A DNA stretch of 64,000 nucleotides from Pyruvatibacter mobilis (GTDB taxonomy: Bacteria; Pseudomonadota; Alphaproteobacteria; CGMCC-115125). Position numbers and translations under genes: made by a program. Every line of letters begins with the position of its first letter. The stretch's first letter is position 1. The DNA is taken from assembly GCF_012848855.1 (NCBI RefSeq), contig NZ_CP051630.1, positions 62,001-126,000 of the forward strand, written 5' to 3'. Positions 22,619 through 31,219 of this stretch are shown one piece after another. A model generated the notes under the pieces. It ran no database searches. It was not told the DNA's origin and saw only the letters and a program-made list of their open reading frames with translations.

Positions 22619-24267
22619 CCGTGGACTCTGAGTTCGTCGGTAAAGAACCGTGCCCTGAGTGCGGGTCCAGGGACAACCTGGCCCGCTACTCGGACGGCCA
22701 TGCGTATTGCTTTACGACCGGCTGCGACTACTACGAGCGTGGTGATGGGTCGTCAGAAGAACCTTCCAAATCCCGGAGACGAATGAGCGCAGACTTCATC
22801 CATGGGGATTATCGCCCCCTGGCCAAGCGAGGTATCCACGAGGACACGTGCCGCCTCTTTGGATACCGCGTCGGCACCTTCAAGGACCAAACGGTCCAGG
22901 TTGCTGACTACTACGATCCGAGCGGCCAAGAGGTCGTGGCACAGAAGCTCCGCTTCAAGAACAAGGACTTCCTGACAATCGGGAAGATGAAGAAGGCCGG
23001 GCTGTTTGGTCAGCACGTCTGGCGGGATAGTGGCCGCATGGTCATCATCACCGAGGGAGAGATCGACGCCCTCACGGTGAGCCAACTCCAGAAAAACAAG
23101 TACCCGGTCGTGTCTCTCAAGAACGGGGCCGACTCCGCCAAGAAGGCCGTTGAGGGAGCCATCGACTGGCTGGACGGCTTCGAGAAGGTTGTCTTGTTCT
23201 TCGATAACGATGAGCCGGGCCGTAAGGCGACCGAGATTGCCGCCTCCATCTTGCCCCCCGGTAAGGCGTTCTACGCCCGGATGCCTGACTTCAAGGATGC
23301 CAACGAAGCCTTGTTGGCCGGGCAGGGCCACAAGGTCATGGACGCCGTATGGGGTGCCAAGGCATTTCGCCCGGACGGTATCGTGGATGGGCGGGATGTC
23401 TGGGATGACATTACCTCCGACGAGTTCGTTGAGACCGTCCCGTATCCCTGGGAGGGTCTCAACGAGAAGACGTTGGGCCTCCGCCGCCGCGAGTTGATTA
23501 CGGTCACGGCAGGCTCGGGCATCGGCAAGTCTGCCATCGTCCGCGAGATCGGCTATTCCCTCATTCAGCAGGGAGAGACGGTCGGCTTCCTCATGCTGGA
23601 GGAGTCCAAGAAGCGCACGGCCAAGGGCCTCATGGGTATCCACATGAACAAGCCCCTGCACCTTGACCTCACGCCCTTCGCGGAACTGCCGGAGACCACT
23701 CAGGCTGACTACCGGGAAGCCTTCCAGGCCACCGTAGGGTCAGGCCGCTGTTTCCTCTATGACCACTTTGGATCAACGGAAGTGGACAACCTTCTGTCTC
23801 GGGTCCGCTACCTGGCCCGCGCCTGCGGCTGCGGGTGGATCATCCTCGATCACCTTTCCATTGTCGTATCCGGCATGGGTGACGGGGATGAGCGGCGCAT
23901 GATCGACAACGCGATGACCGCCCTCCGCACCTTGGTCGAGGAGACCGGCGTCGGCCTGATCGTCGTCAGTCATCTCAAACGTCCCGAGAAGAAGGGCCAC
24001 GAGGACGGCGCACAGACCAGCCTATCCCAGCTACGCGGTTCTCACGCTATCGCCCAGCTCTCCGACATGGTGATCGGGGCGGAGCGCAACCAGCAGGGCG
24101 ACAACCCCAACATCACACTCCTCCGCGTTCTCAAGAACCGTTTCAGCGGCGTCACAGGCCCGGCCTGCCTGCTCGGCTATGAGCCGGATACGGGCCGACT
24201 CCGTGAGACCACCACGGCCTTCGACGACAACGGTCCGGATGATGACGACGAGGACGATCCCTTCTAA
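22615..24267 (+). CDS. DNA primase-helicase (T7 gp4-like)
   Basis: A 550-residue bifunctional replication protein (T7 gp4: 566). The N-terminal zinc-binding domain has Cys13, Cys16, Cys32 and Cys37 (CPEC...YCFTTGC). The TOPRIM primase region follows, with IITEGEIDALT and FFDNDEPGRKA. The RecA-like helicase has Walker A GSGIGKS near residues 302-308, Walker B-like WIILDHLSIV, and LIVVSHLKRP. The C-terminus is acidic (DDDDEDDPF), the polymerase-binding tail. GTG at 22615 overlaps the previous stop. An internal Met near residue 57 (RRMSADF) could start a helicase-only form as in T7 gp4B. Confidence 0.95.
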   Translation: MTVDSEFVGKEPCPECGSRDNLARYSDGHAYCFTTGCDYYERGDGSSEEPSKSRRRMSADFIHGDYRPLAKRGIHEDTCRLFGYRVGTFKDQTVQVADYYDPSGQEVVAQKLRFKNKDFLTIGKMKKAGLFGQHVWRDSGRMVIITEGEIDALTVSQLQKNKYPVVSLKNGADSAKKAVEGAIDWLDGFEKVVLFFDNDEPGRKATEIAASILPPGKAFYARMPDFKDANEALLAGQGHKVMDAVWGAKAFRPDGIVDGRDVWDDITSDEFVETVPYPWEGLNEKTLGLRRRELITVTAGSGIGKSAIVREIGYSLIQQGETVGFLMLEESKKRTAKGLMGIHMNKPLHLDLTPFAELPETTQADYREAFQATVGSGRCFLYDHFGSTEVDNLLSRVRYLARACGCGWIILDHLSIVVSGMGDGDERRMIDNAMTALRTLVEETGVGLIVVSHLKRPEKKGHEDGAQTSLSQLRGSHAIAQLSDMVIGAERNQQGDNPNITLLRVLKNRFSGVTGPACLLGYEPDTGRLRETTTAFDDNGPDDDDEDDPF

Positions 24268-24292
24268 CCAGATTGATCCGATAGAGGAACGA

Positions 24293-24811
24293 ATGACTAC
24301 CGTTATCAACTTGTTTGGTGGCCCCGGCGTGGGCAAGTCCACGCTGGCCGCAGCCATCTTCCACCGCCTCAAGGTGGCCGGAAAGAGCGTCGAGATGGTC
24401 ACGGAAGTCGCCAAGGAAATGGTTTGGGAGGAGCGCAAACGCGCCCTCCTGAATCAGGTCTATGTCACCGGCCTCCAGTTCCACCGCCTTTGGAGTTTGG
24501 TGGGCCGGGTGGACCTGGTTGTGACCGATAGTCCCCTCCTCCTCGGGTCGGTTTACGCGCCACACGACATCCCGCCCAGCTTCCACAAGCTGGTCGAGGA
24601 CCTCCACGGCACGTTCCGTAACGAGAACTTCATTCTCCAGCGCCGGGTTCCTTATGACCCGGAGGGACGTGTCCAGGACGAGGGCGAGACCGCCGAGATC
24701 GACCGCAAAGTGCGGGCCATCGTGTCCCGTGCCGACCGCCAGGCCAGCTACCACGTGATGGACCCCACCGACCCGGAAGTGATCGACAAGATCGTCGGGC
24801 GTTTCCTTTAA
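24293..24811 (+). CDS. P-loop ATPase/kinase-like phage protein
   Basis: A 172-residue protein with a clean Walker A motif at the N-terminus (NLFGGPGVGKSTLAAAIF) and a probable Walker B (RVDLVVTDSPLLLGS). The mid-region resembles AAA-type nucleotide or nicotinamide kinases (the AAA_28 group), but no substrate residues are certain. GAGGAACGA precedes the ATG at 24293, chosen because upstream codons are intergenic. It follows primase-helicase and may act in nucleotide supply or modification. Confidence 0.75.
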   Translation: MTTVINLFGGPGVGKSTLAAAIFHRLKVAGKSVEMVTEVAKEMVWEERKRALLNQVYVTGLQFHRLWSLVGRVDLVVTDSPLLLGSVYAPHDIPPSFHKLVEDLHGTFRNENFILQRRVPYDPEGRVQDEGETAEIDRKVRAIVSRADRQASYHVMDPTDPEVIDKIVGRFL

Positions 24812-24859
24812 CCGATCCGCTCCGATATCGGAACAGTCCCTCCAGCGAGAGGACGCGAA

Positions 24860-25114
24860 ATGAGCAAGAACATGAGATTCCCTCACCGAGAACGTGCAGC
24901 CCTGGCCCGTTCCAGGCAGCAGTCCGTGGCCCGTGGCAAGGTCCGGGGCCGCGTGTATTTAGCCGACGAAGACCCCGATGTTTTTCAGGAACAGGCGCGT
25001 GACTTGATCGCTGCTCAGTGGGGCCTACGCGATCTAGAGCAGGCGGCTCGAAATGAGGAAGCCCTCCACGCCTTCCGCTCCAGGGTCCCCTTCGTCGAGG
25101 CGTTCCAGCTTTGA
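24860..25114 (+). CDS. Hypothetical phage protein (84 aa)
   Basis: A hydrophilic protein: the first 35 residues are very basic (PHRERAALARSRQQS, KVRGR) and the rest is acidic and helical. It lies between the P-loop ATPase and DNA polymerase genes, and its stop overlaps the polymerase start by 4 bases (TTGA). No recognised family. Confidence 0.65.
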   Translation: MSKNMRFPHRERAALARSRQQSVARGKVRGRVYLADEDPDVFQEQARDLIAAQWGLRDLEQAARNEEALHAFRSRVPFVEAFQL

Positions 25115-27060
25115 GCCGGTACTTCTTCGACTGTGAGACCAACGGCTTCCTTGACGAACTCGACCGCATTCATTCACTGGTCCTCAAGGACGCCGATACT
25201 GGGCATGTGATCTCCTGCGCCGACCAGCCTCACTACATCAAGAACGGGTTTGGCATCGAAGACGGCGTGAAACTCCTCGCCAGGGCCGACGAGATCATCG
25301 GCCACAACATCATCAAGTTCGACATCCCCGCCCTGGCCAAGGTGTATCCCGGCTTCTCGCCGCAAGGGAAGGTCACGGACACCATGGTCTGGGCGCGTCT
25401 CGTGTATCCCCGCGACGACCTCCGGACGAAGGACGCCAGCCTCAACCGCAAGCGTGAGCGTAAGGGCCTGCCCCGGATCGACGGGAAGGAGATGGGCGGG
25501 CAGAAGCTTGAGACCTGGGGGTTCCGCCTCGGCATCCTCAAGGGCACCTATGCTCAGGACAACGAGGACGCCTGGTCCTCGTGGAACCCTGAGATGCAGG
25601 ACTACTGCGAGCAGGACGTGGAGGTCACTGAGGCCCTCTATAGACGCCTGACCGAGAGGTCTGGCAAGATTTTGGCTGACGGCAAGCCTGCCTTCCCGCT
25701 GGAAGCGATCGACCTGGAGCACCGGGTTGCTGCAATCGTCGCACGGCAGGAGCGGTACGGCTTCTGCTTCGATACCGAGAAAGCAGAGGCCCTGCTCGCC
25801 AGGCTCCTGACCCGCCGCGCGGAACTGGGGGACGAACTCCAGAAGGCATTTCCGCCCCGATGGCGTCCCAAGGGGAAGGGGCCGTTTGTCCCCAAGCGTG
25901 ACAACGCCCGGATGGGCTACGTCGCTGGATGTCCTCTGACCAAGGTTGAGCTTACCCCGTTCAATCCCGGTAGTCGTATCCACGTCTCAGAATGGCTCAA
26001 GGTCATGCGGGGGTGGCGACCGATTGAGTTTACGAACGATGGCCACCCCAAGGTGGATGAAACCATCCTCAACCAATTGCCGTTCCCGGAGGCCAAGGTC
26101 CTTGCTGAGACCTTCATGATCGACAAGCGCCTTGGTCAGTTGTCCGAGGGGGATCAAGCGTGGCTCAAGTGTGTGGGTCTGGATGGCCGAATCCACGGCA
26201 GCGTGAACACCAACGGAGCGGTGACGGGTCGGATGACCCATATGCTCCCGAACGTCGGTCAGGTGCCCAGCGGCAAGGCTCCATATGGTCATGAGTGCCG
26301 TGAATGCTTCACGGTTCCCCCCGATAAGGTGCAAGTCGGCTGCGATGCTGACGCCCTGGAGCTTCGGTGTCTGGCCGGGTACATGGCTAAGTACGACAAT
26401 GGGTCCTACATCGAAGTTGTCCTCAAGGGTAAGAAGGAGGACGGCACCGATAACCACTCGGTGAATTGCCGGGCGCTCGGCCTCGATCCCAAGAAAATCA
26501 TCCCGATTGACGGGAAGCAGGAGACTGGCCGCGACATCGCCAAGACCTGGTTCTACGCCTTCATCTACGGGGCGGGGGACTGGAAGCTGGGCGCTACGGT
26601 GGGAGTCCGGGGAGACGAGGCGGAGATCATCAAGGCCGGTAAGAAGTCCCGCGCCACCTTCCTCAAGAACCTCCCGGCACTCGGGAAGCTGACCGAGAAG
26701 GTCAAGGCCAAAGCCAAGAAGCAGGGCTTCATCCGGGGGCTTGACGGTCGCAGGCTTTCAATCCGCTCCCAACACGCTGCCCTCAACACTCTCCTCCAGT
26801 CTGCCGGTGCGATCATCATGAAGAAGGGCCTCGTCATCCTCGACGGCCTTCTCCAGGACGCTGGTCTCGTGCCCGGCGAGGACTACGAGTTCGTCGCCAA
26901 CGTGCATGACGAATGGCAGATGGAGGTCTCACCGCAACACGCCGAGATGGTCGGACAGACCGCCCGGCGGGCTATTCAACTCGCGGGCGAGGCGTTCAAT
27001 TTCCGCTGCCCGCTCGATGGAGCATATGACATCGGACGCAACTGGGCTGAGACCCACTGA
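25111..27060 (+). CDS. Family A DNA polymerase with 3'-5' exonuclease (T7 gp5-like)
   Basis: The 649-residue replicative polymerase starts with TTG overlapping the previous stop. The exonuclease motif I is at the N-terminus (Asp7, Glu9 in FFDCETNGFL). Polymerase motif A is GCDADALELRC near residue 412, motif B is AKTWFYAFIYGAG near 475-490, and motif C is VHDEW near 598. It is about 55 residues shorter than T7 gp5 (704). Much of the loss is in the thumb, between RWRPKGKG and YVAGCPLT, where T7 carries the basic thioredoxin-binding loop. A second shortening lies before FIRGLDGRR. Confidence 0.95.
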   Translation: MSRYFFDCETNGFLDELDRIHSLVLKDADTGHVISCADQPHYIKNGFGIEDGVKLLARADEIIGHNIIKFDIPALAKVYPGFSPQGKVTDTMVWARLVYPRDDLRTKDASLNRKRERKGLPRIDGKEMGGQKLETWGFRLGILKGTYAQDNEDAWSSWNPEMQDYCEQDVEVTEALYRRLTERSGKILADGKPAFPLEAIDLEHRVAAIVARQERYGFCFDTEKAEALLARLLTRRAELGDELQKAFPPRWRPKGKGPFVPKRDNARMGYVAGCPLTKVELTPFNPGSRIHVSEWLKVMRGWRPIEFTNDGHPKVDETILNQLPFPEAKVLAETFMIDKRLGQLSEGDQAWLKCVGLDGRIHGSVNTNGAVTGRMTHMLPNVGQVPSGKAPYGHECRECFTVPPDKVQVGCDADALELRCLAGYMAKYDNGSYIEVVLKGKKEDGTDNHSVNCRALGLDPKKIIPIDGKQETGRDIAKTWFYAFIYGAGDWKLGATVGVRGDEAEIIKAGKKSRATFLKNLPALGKLTEKVKAKAKKQGFIRGLDGRRLSIRSQHAALNTLLQSAGAIIMKKGLVILDGLLQDAGLVPGEDYEFVANVHDEWQMEVSPQHAEMVGQTARRAIQLAGEAFNFRCPLDGAYDIGRNWAETH

Positions 27061-27373
27061 CAACCCGGCGGCGGGCTACGTGTACCTCGTCAAGAACCCG
27101 GCGTGGCCGGGCATGGTGAAGGTCGGGTCCGCCGCCGACTACGAGCAGCGCTGCCGCAAGTATCAGACGGGCGACCCCTACCGGGCCTATGAGGTCATAG
27201 GGGCGCTCCCGTTCTCTGACCGGCTGGCAGCCGAAAGCGCCGTCCTCCATGAACTCCGCGACCACCACGTAAGCGGTGAGTGGTTCCAGGTGTCGGAGGG
27301 GAGGGCGCTTCACGTTCTTCAAACAGCACCCTGGGAGGTACTGAATGAGCTATCGACGCCACCTTCTGATTGA
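27026..27373 (+). CDS. GIY-YIG-like (T5orf172/MUG113 type) nuclease-domain protein
   Basis: A 115-residue protein (ATG 27026; an ATG at 27017 is also possible) overlapping the polymerase 3' end and, by 29 bases, the exonuclease start. The segment GYVYLVKNPAWPGMVKVGSA is the GIY-YIG-like beginning of the T5orf172/MUG113 family, followed by YEQRCRKYQTGDPYRAYEV and a late ESAVLHELRDHHVSGEWFQ with a Glu. Such single-domain proteins often accompany phage replication genes, and some are homing-type nucleases. Whether it cuts DNA is not shown. Confidence 0.75.
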   Translation: MTSDATGLRPTDNPAAGYVYLVKNPAWPGMVKVGSAADYEQRCRKYQTGDPYRAYEVIGALPFSDRLAAESAVLHELRDHHVSGEWFQVSEGRALHVLQTAPWEVLNELSTPPSD

Positions 27374-28184
27374 CGGTGACGTTCTGGCCTTCAAGGCCGC
27401 TGCCGTGGCCGAGACGGCAATCGAATGGGAGCCGGGATACTGGACCTGGTTCTCTGACGAGATGGAGGCCCGTGACATCTGTGTCGCGGAGATCGACCGT
27501 TACATGGAAGCCCTGGACGCGGACGGCTACACCCTCTGCCTCACCGACGACGCCCACAACTTCCGGAAGGACATCCTCGACTCCTACAAGGGCAACCGAA
27601 AGAGCAAGCGCCCGCTTGTCCTCAAGGCCATCAAGGAATGGATGGCCGACGAGATGGGGGCGATGGTCCGACCCACCCTCGAAGGTGACGACATCCTCGG
27701 CATTCTCGCTACCTGGCCCAAGTTCCGTAAGAAGCACGGGGAGCCGGTCATCGTGTCGATCGACAAGGACATGAAGACAGTCCCTTGTCTGTATTGCCGG
27801 GACCTTGAGACCGGCATCGTCGAGGTCACGCAGGAGGACGCCGACGACTGGCACCTTATCCAAACCCTCGCTGGCGATCAGACCGATGGCTACAAGGGGT
27901 GCCCCGGAATCGGCATGGACCGGGCCTCCAAGATCATCGCGGAGCCGACAATCCTCGTCCCGTACAAGCACACCATCACCCGAGGCAAACGCATCGGGGA
28001 GGTTGAGGTCCGCTACCGCGCCGAGCCTACCTCGGACAAGTGGAAAGCCGTGGTCAGTCACTATGAGGCGGCTGGATTGAACGAGGAAGCCGCCCTCCAG
28101 CAGGCCCGCGTTGCCCGCATCCTCCGGGCCTCCGACTACGACTTCAAGTCCAAGACCCCGATTATGTGGAGTCCGGACAAATAG
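27345..28184 (+). CDS. 5'-3' exonuclease (T7 gp6-like)
   Basis: A 279-residue enzyme of the FEN/5'-3' exonuclease fold (T7: 300). Metal-binding acidic residues are seen in HLLIDGDVLAFKAA, CLTDDAHNFRK, PTLEGDDILGIL, SIDKDMKTV and LAGDQTDGYKG, the last being the helix-hairpin part with PGIGMDRASKII. It should remove RNA primers and degrade host DNA for nucleotides. Its last bases contain promoter P6 and overlap the dNMP kinase frame. Confidence 0.9.
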   Translation: MSYRRHLLIDGDVLAFKAAAVAETAIEWEPGYWTWFSDEMEARDICVAEIDRYMEALDADGYTLCLTDDAHNFRKDILDSYKGNRKSKRPLVLKAIKEWMADEMGAMVRPTLEGDDILGILATWPKFRKKHGEPVIVSIDKDMKTVPCLYCRDLETGIVEVTQEDADDWHLIQTLAGDQTDGYKGCPGIGMDRASKIIAEPTILVPYKHTITRGKRIGEVEVRYRAEPTSDKWKAVVSHYEAAGLNEEAALQQARVARILRASDYDFKSKTPIMWSPDK

Positions 28185-28843
28185 GTTCCCCTATAGCTCT
28201 AGTTAAACTGGAGAAGACAATTTTTAACCTAGTATCACCACGCCTGATCGGTCTGTATTCCGACATCCCTCAGTGTGGTAAATCAGAAATCGCGGACTTC
28301 CTGTGTGATGAGCACGGGTTCGTCCGCATCAAGTGTGCCTCGGTCCTTAAGACCATGCTGATGGTCTTGCTCCGTCACCTATTCCCCACGGGGTCCGAGG
28401 AGGAACTCCTCCGGTATCTGGAGGGCGACCTCAAGGACGAGACCATCCCCGGCCTGGACGGTGTGACGGGACGGTGGATGATGCAGAGCATCGGTACCGA
28501 GTGGGGCCGGGACCTGATCCACGAAGACCTATGGATCAAGGTGGCGGAAGCCCGCATCCGTGACGCCCTCGAATCCCGGACCAAGGTGGTAGTCGATGAC
28601 ATCCGGTTCCCGAACGAAGCCGCCGTGGTCAAGGAGCTAGGAGGCGTGATGGCCTACGTGTTCCGTCCAGGAATGGGAGGGCCGCCCGTCCTCCACGTCA
28701 GCGATGGCCTGCTCGGCAGCTACAGGTTTGACGAGACGATCATCAACGATAGCTCGCTCGACGTTCTCAAGGTCCGCGCCGAGCGTCAGCTTCTCGGAGA
28801 CCGCCCGACCCGAAAGTATCTGGGCGAGGAGCACTTCGTATAA
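28166..28843 (+). CDS. Deoxynucleoside monophosphate kinase-like protein
   Basis: A 225-residue frame from GTG 28166. The kinase part begins LIGLYSDIPQCGKSEIADFL, a P-loop with GKS, and continues with LMVLLRHLF, a lid-like GVTGRWMMQSIGTEWGRD, and KVVVDDIRFPNEA (Walker B-like). This is the pattern of phage dNMP kinases, which make dNDPs from host nucleotides. Promoter P6 lies within the first ten codons, so mRNA from P6 lacks the GTG. A strong GGAG at 28210-28213 points to an ATT start at 28220, giving 207 residues. No ATG occurs before the P-loop. Confidence 0.8.
   Translation: MESGQIGSPIALVKLEKTIFNLVSPRLIGLYSDIPQCGKSEIADFLCDEHGFVRIKCASVLKTMLMVLLRHLFPTGSEEELLRYLEGDLKDETIPGLDGVTGRWMMQSIGTEWGRDLIHEDLWIKVAEARIRDALESRTKVVVDDIRFPNEAAVVKELGGVMAYVFRPGMGGPPVLHVSDGLLGSYRFDETIINDSSLDVLKVRAERQLLGDRPTRKYLGEEHFV
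28181..28197 (+). promoter_or_regulatory. Phage RNA polymerase promoter P6
   Basis: ATAGGTTCCCCTATAGC overlaps the exonuclease stop codon (TAG at 28182-28184) and lies inside the longest dNMP kinase frame. Transcripts from it would begin near 28196. Confidence 0.7.
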
Positions 28844-29090
28844 CCACGCGCCGCCCTCCGGACTCTTTGGGTTCGCGCGTGTTGTCCCGTCTGGGTAGCG
28901 CTTTGAGCGCTGGCGGGGAATGAGCGCAGGGAAGAGAGGAAGTATCCGGAACCCTCCCGCCTGCCCGTCCCGCCGATCCTCCACCAAGACACCGCCGCGA
29001 GCGTACCTCCCGATCGGGGAGGCGACTCGTGAGCGGCCTTGGGGGAGGTCCCCAGTCAGCAAAAAGGTTCCCCTATAAGGATACACGGCA
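28844..29090. other. Structured non-coding gap before the virion genes
   Basis: About 250 bases with no convincing gene. It contains two perfect short hairpins: AGCGCT-TTG-AGCGCT at 28897-28911, and CCTCC-CGATCGG-GGAGG at 29006-29022. Promoter P7 follows. It divides replication genes from head genes and may hold RNA-processing sites as in T7. Confidence 0.5.
29063..29080 (+). promoter_or_regulatory. Phage RNA polymerase promoter P7
   Basis: AAAGGTTCCCCTATAAGG keeps the GGTTCCCCTATA core with A in place of the first G at the end. It is the last promoter before the long head and tail block. Confidence 0.65.
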
Positions 29091-29279
29091 TTGAACGATC
29101 CGTTTCCTATTGTCCCCGACGACCTCATTAAGGCGCTCGATGGCCGCTTTCCAGATCGCTGCCCGCACCCCGATTGGAGTGACCGGAAGATTTGGATGGC
29201 CGTAGGAGCGCGGAAGGTCGTGGACTTTCTCAAGCAGCAGAACACCCAGCAGAACGACAACATCTTGATCGGGAAATAG
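29091..29279 (+). CDS. Small hypothetical phage protein (62 aa)
   Basis: A TTG-started protein directly after promoter P7, with aromatic-rich N-terminus (NDPFPIVPDDLIKALDGRFP) and Gln/Asn-rich C-terminus (FLKQQNTQQND). It lies in the position of T7 gp6.5-7 small proteins. No motif is recognised. Confidence 0.55.
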   Translation: MNDPFPIVPDDLIKALDGRFPDRCPHPDWSDRKIWMAVGARKVVDFLKQQNTQQNDNILIGK

Positions 29280-29283
29280 GCCC

Positions 29284-29676
29284 ATGTGTGGCAACCCCCT
29301 CAAAGTCGTTAAGAACATCTTCAGCCCCCCGAAGCCCCAGTCTCCGCAGGTCGTCGTTCAAGATAGCGGCCCTGATCCGCAGACGATGGAGCAGATTCGC
29401 CAGCAGCAGGAGCAGTTGAACAAGCAGCGTGACGAGTTCATGCAGATGCAGAAGCAGTTCAACGAAGACCAGCGTAAGTGGCTACAGGAAGCCCGGCAGG
29501 CCTCAACGCAGCCGATTGTTGCTCCTGTTGTGGAGAAGAAGCAGGCCACCGCCGCCACCGCGTCGGAGACTGAGCGTTCAATCTCCAGCCGCCGGAAAGG
29601 CCGCAGTTCCCTGCGCATCCCCCTCTCCGCGAATGTTGGCGCGTCCGGTACGGGGCTTAACATCCCGCGAGGTTAG
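29284..29676 (+). CDS. T7 gp7.3-like small virion or tail assembly protein
   Basis: A 130-residue protein starting MCGNPLKVVKNIF, with a central coiled coil (about residues 37-70, Gln-rich heptads) and a C-terminus GRSSLRIPLSANVGASGTGL ending NIPRG. The ending resembles the GGKKSL...GGGINI end of T7 gp7.3, and the gene lies immediately before the portal gene as gp7.3 does. The relationship rests on position and the C-terminal motif only. Confidence 0.6.
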   Translation: MCGNPLKVVKNIFSPPKPQSPQVVVQDSGPDPQTMEQIRQQQEQLNKQRDEFMQMQKQFNEDQRKWLQEARQASTQPIVAPVVEKKQATAATASETERSISSRRKGRSSLRIPLSANVGASGTGLNIPRG

Positions 29677-29681
29677 ACCCG

Positions 29682-31211
29682 TTGACAGCAGCCGAGCGCT
29701 ACGCGCAGCTCGAAGGCTCACGAACGCCCTACCTGACCCGCGCCCGTGAATGCGCAAAGCTGACGATCCCGAGCCTGATGCCCGAGGAGGGCACTTCGGG
29801 GTCGTCAGACCTGCCCACCCCGTACCAGGGGATGGGGGCGCGGGGCGTGAACAATCTAGCAGCGAAGCTGTTGCTGGCGCTCTTACCGCCTTCGGCACCC
29901 TTCTTCCGCCTTTCCATAGACGACTTCGCGCTGGCTGAAATCGCCGGCGATCGTCCCGAGGCCCGCTCCGAGGTCGAAAAGACCCTGGGAGACATCGAAC
30001 GCACTGTCATGACCGAGATCGAGGCGACCGCAATCCGCGTGTCCGCCTTCGAGGCGCTCAAACAGCTTCTCAATGCCGGTAACGTCCTCCTCTACCTACC
30101 GCCTACCGGGGGTATGAAGGTGTTCCGGCTCGATCGCTACGTGGTCAAGCGCGATCCCATGGGCAACATCCTGGAGATCGTCGTCAAAGAGGAGGTCTCT
30201 CCGGCAGCGCTGCCCGAGGAACTCCGCAAGAAGCTCAAGGACCGCATCAAGTCCAAGGGCGTCAATGACCAGAAGACGGTCAAGCTGTTCACCTACGTCC
30301 GCCGCGAAGGCGACAAGATGCTGATGCACCAAGAGGTCGAGGGCGAGATCGTCCCCGGCACCAAGGGATCGGTTCCGGTGGACAAGTCGCCCTGGATCGC
30401 CCTCCGCTGGGCTAAGATCGACGGCGAGGATTACGGCAGGGGTCACGTCGAGGAATACATAGGCGACCTCCGCTCCCTTGAGGGTCTCACTGAGGCCATC
30501 GTTGAAGGCAGCGCCGCCGCCGCCAAGGTCCTATTCCTTGTGGACCCGAACAGCACCACGCAGGCGTCGGTCATTGCCGAGTCCAAGAACCTGGATGTAC
30601 GCACCGGCAACGCCGATGACGTGACCGTCCTCCAAGTGGACAAGCTGGGCGACTTCCGGGTGGCCCTCCAGACAATCGAGATGATTACCGCCCGGCTGGC
30701 CCAGGCTTTCCTGCTCATGGAGTCCGTCCAGCGGGACGCCGAGCGTGTCACCGCCGAGGAAGTCCGCCGCGTGTCGTCAGAGTTGGATGACGCGCTGGGC
30801 GGTGTGTACTCGATCCTGTCGCAGGAGTTCCAGCACCCGCTGGTCCGCCGCGTCATGTATCGGATGCAGGAGGATAACCGCCTCCCGCAGCTTCCCGAGG
30901 ATATGGTCCGACCGACGATCATCACGGGCGTTGAAGCGCTTGGCCGTGGCCATGATCTCAACCGCCTCATGATGTTTGGCCGCGTCATCTCCGACTCCCT
31001 CGGCCCCGAAGCGTTCACGGCAGCCATCCGCGCCGAAGACTTCATCAAGCGCGTGGGGACGAACCTTGGGATCGACATGGACGGTCTCGTGAAGTCCCGC
31101 GAGGAACTCCAGGCCGATCAGCAGAACTCGCAGATGCAGGCCCTTATCCAGAACCTCGGCCCCGAACTCGTCAAGCAGATGGGTCAGGGCGGAGGCGTAC
31201 CAAGTCAGTAA
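29682..31211 (+). CDS. Portal protein (head-tail connector, T7 gp8-like)
   Basis: A 509-residue portal (T7: 536), the dodecameric ring through which DNA enters the capsid. Typical stretches are RTPYLTRARECAKLTIPSLM at the N-terminus, GARGVNNLAAKLLLALLPP, DRYVVKRDPMGNI, and AQAFLLMESVQRDAERVTAE. TTG start at 29682 after a weak ribosome site; the length agrees with the family from that codon. The C-terminus is Gln-rich. Confidence 0.95.
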   Translation: MTAAERYAQLEGSRTPYLTRARECAKLTIPSLMPEEGTSGSSDLPTPYQGMGARGVNNLAAKLLLALLPPSAPFFRLSIDDFALAEIAGDRPEARSEVEKTLGDIERTVMTEIEATAIRVSAFEALKQLLNAGNVLLYLPPTGGMKVFRLDRYVVKRDPMGNILEIVVKEEVSPAALPEELRKKLKDRIKSKGVNDQKTVKLFTYVRREGDKMLMHQEVEGEIVPGTKGSVPVDKSPWIALRWAKIDGEDYGRGHVEEYIGDLRSLEGLTEAIVEGSAAAAKVLFLVDPNSTTQASVIAESKNLDVRTGNADDVTVLQVDKLGDFRVALQTIEMITARLAQAFLLMESVQRDAERVTAEEVRRVSSELDDALGGVYSILSQEFQHPLVRRVMYRMQEDNRLPQLPEDMVRPTIITGVEALGRGHDLNRLMMFGRVISDSLGPEAFTAAIRAEDFIKRVGTNLGIDMDGLVKSREELQADQQNSQMQALIQNLGPELVKQMGQGGGVPSQ

Positions 31212-31219
31212 GGAACTGA

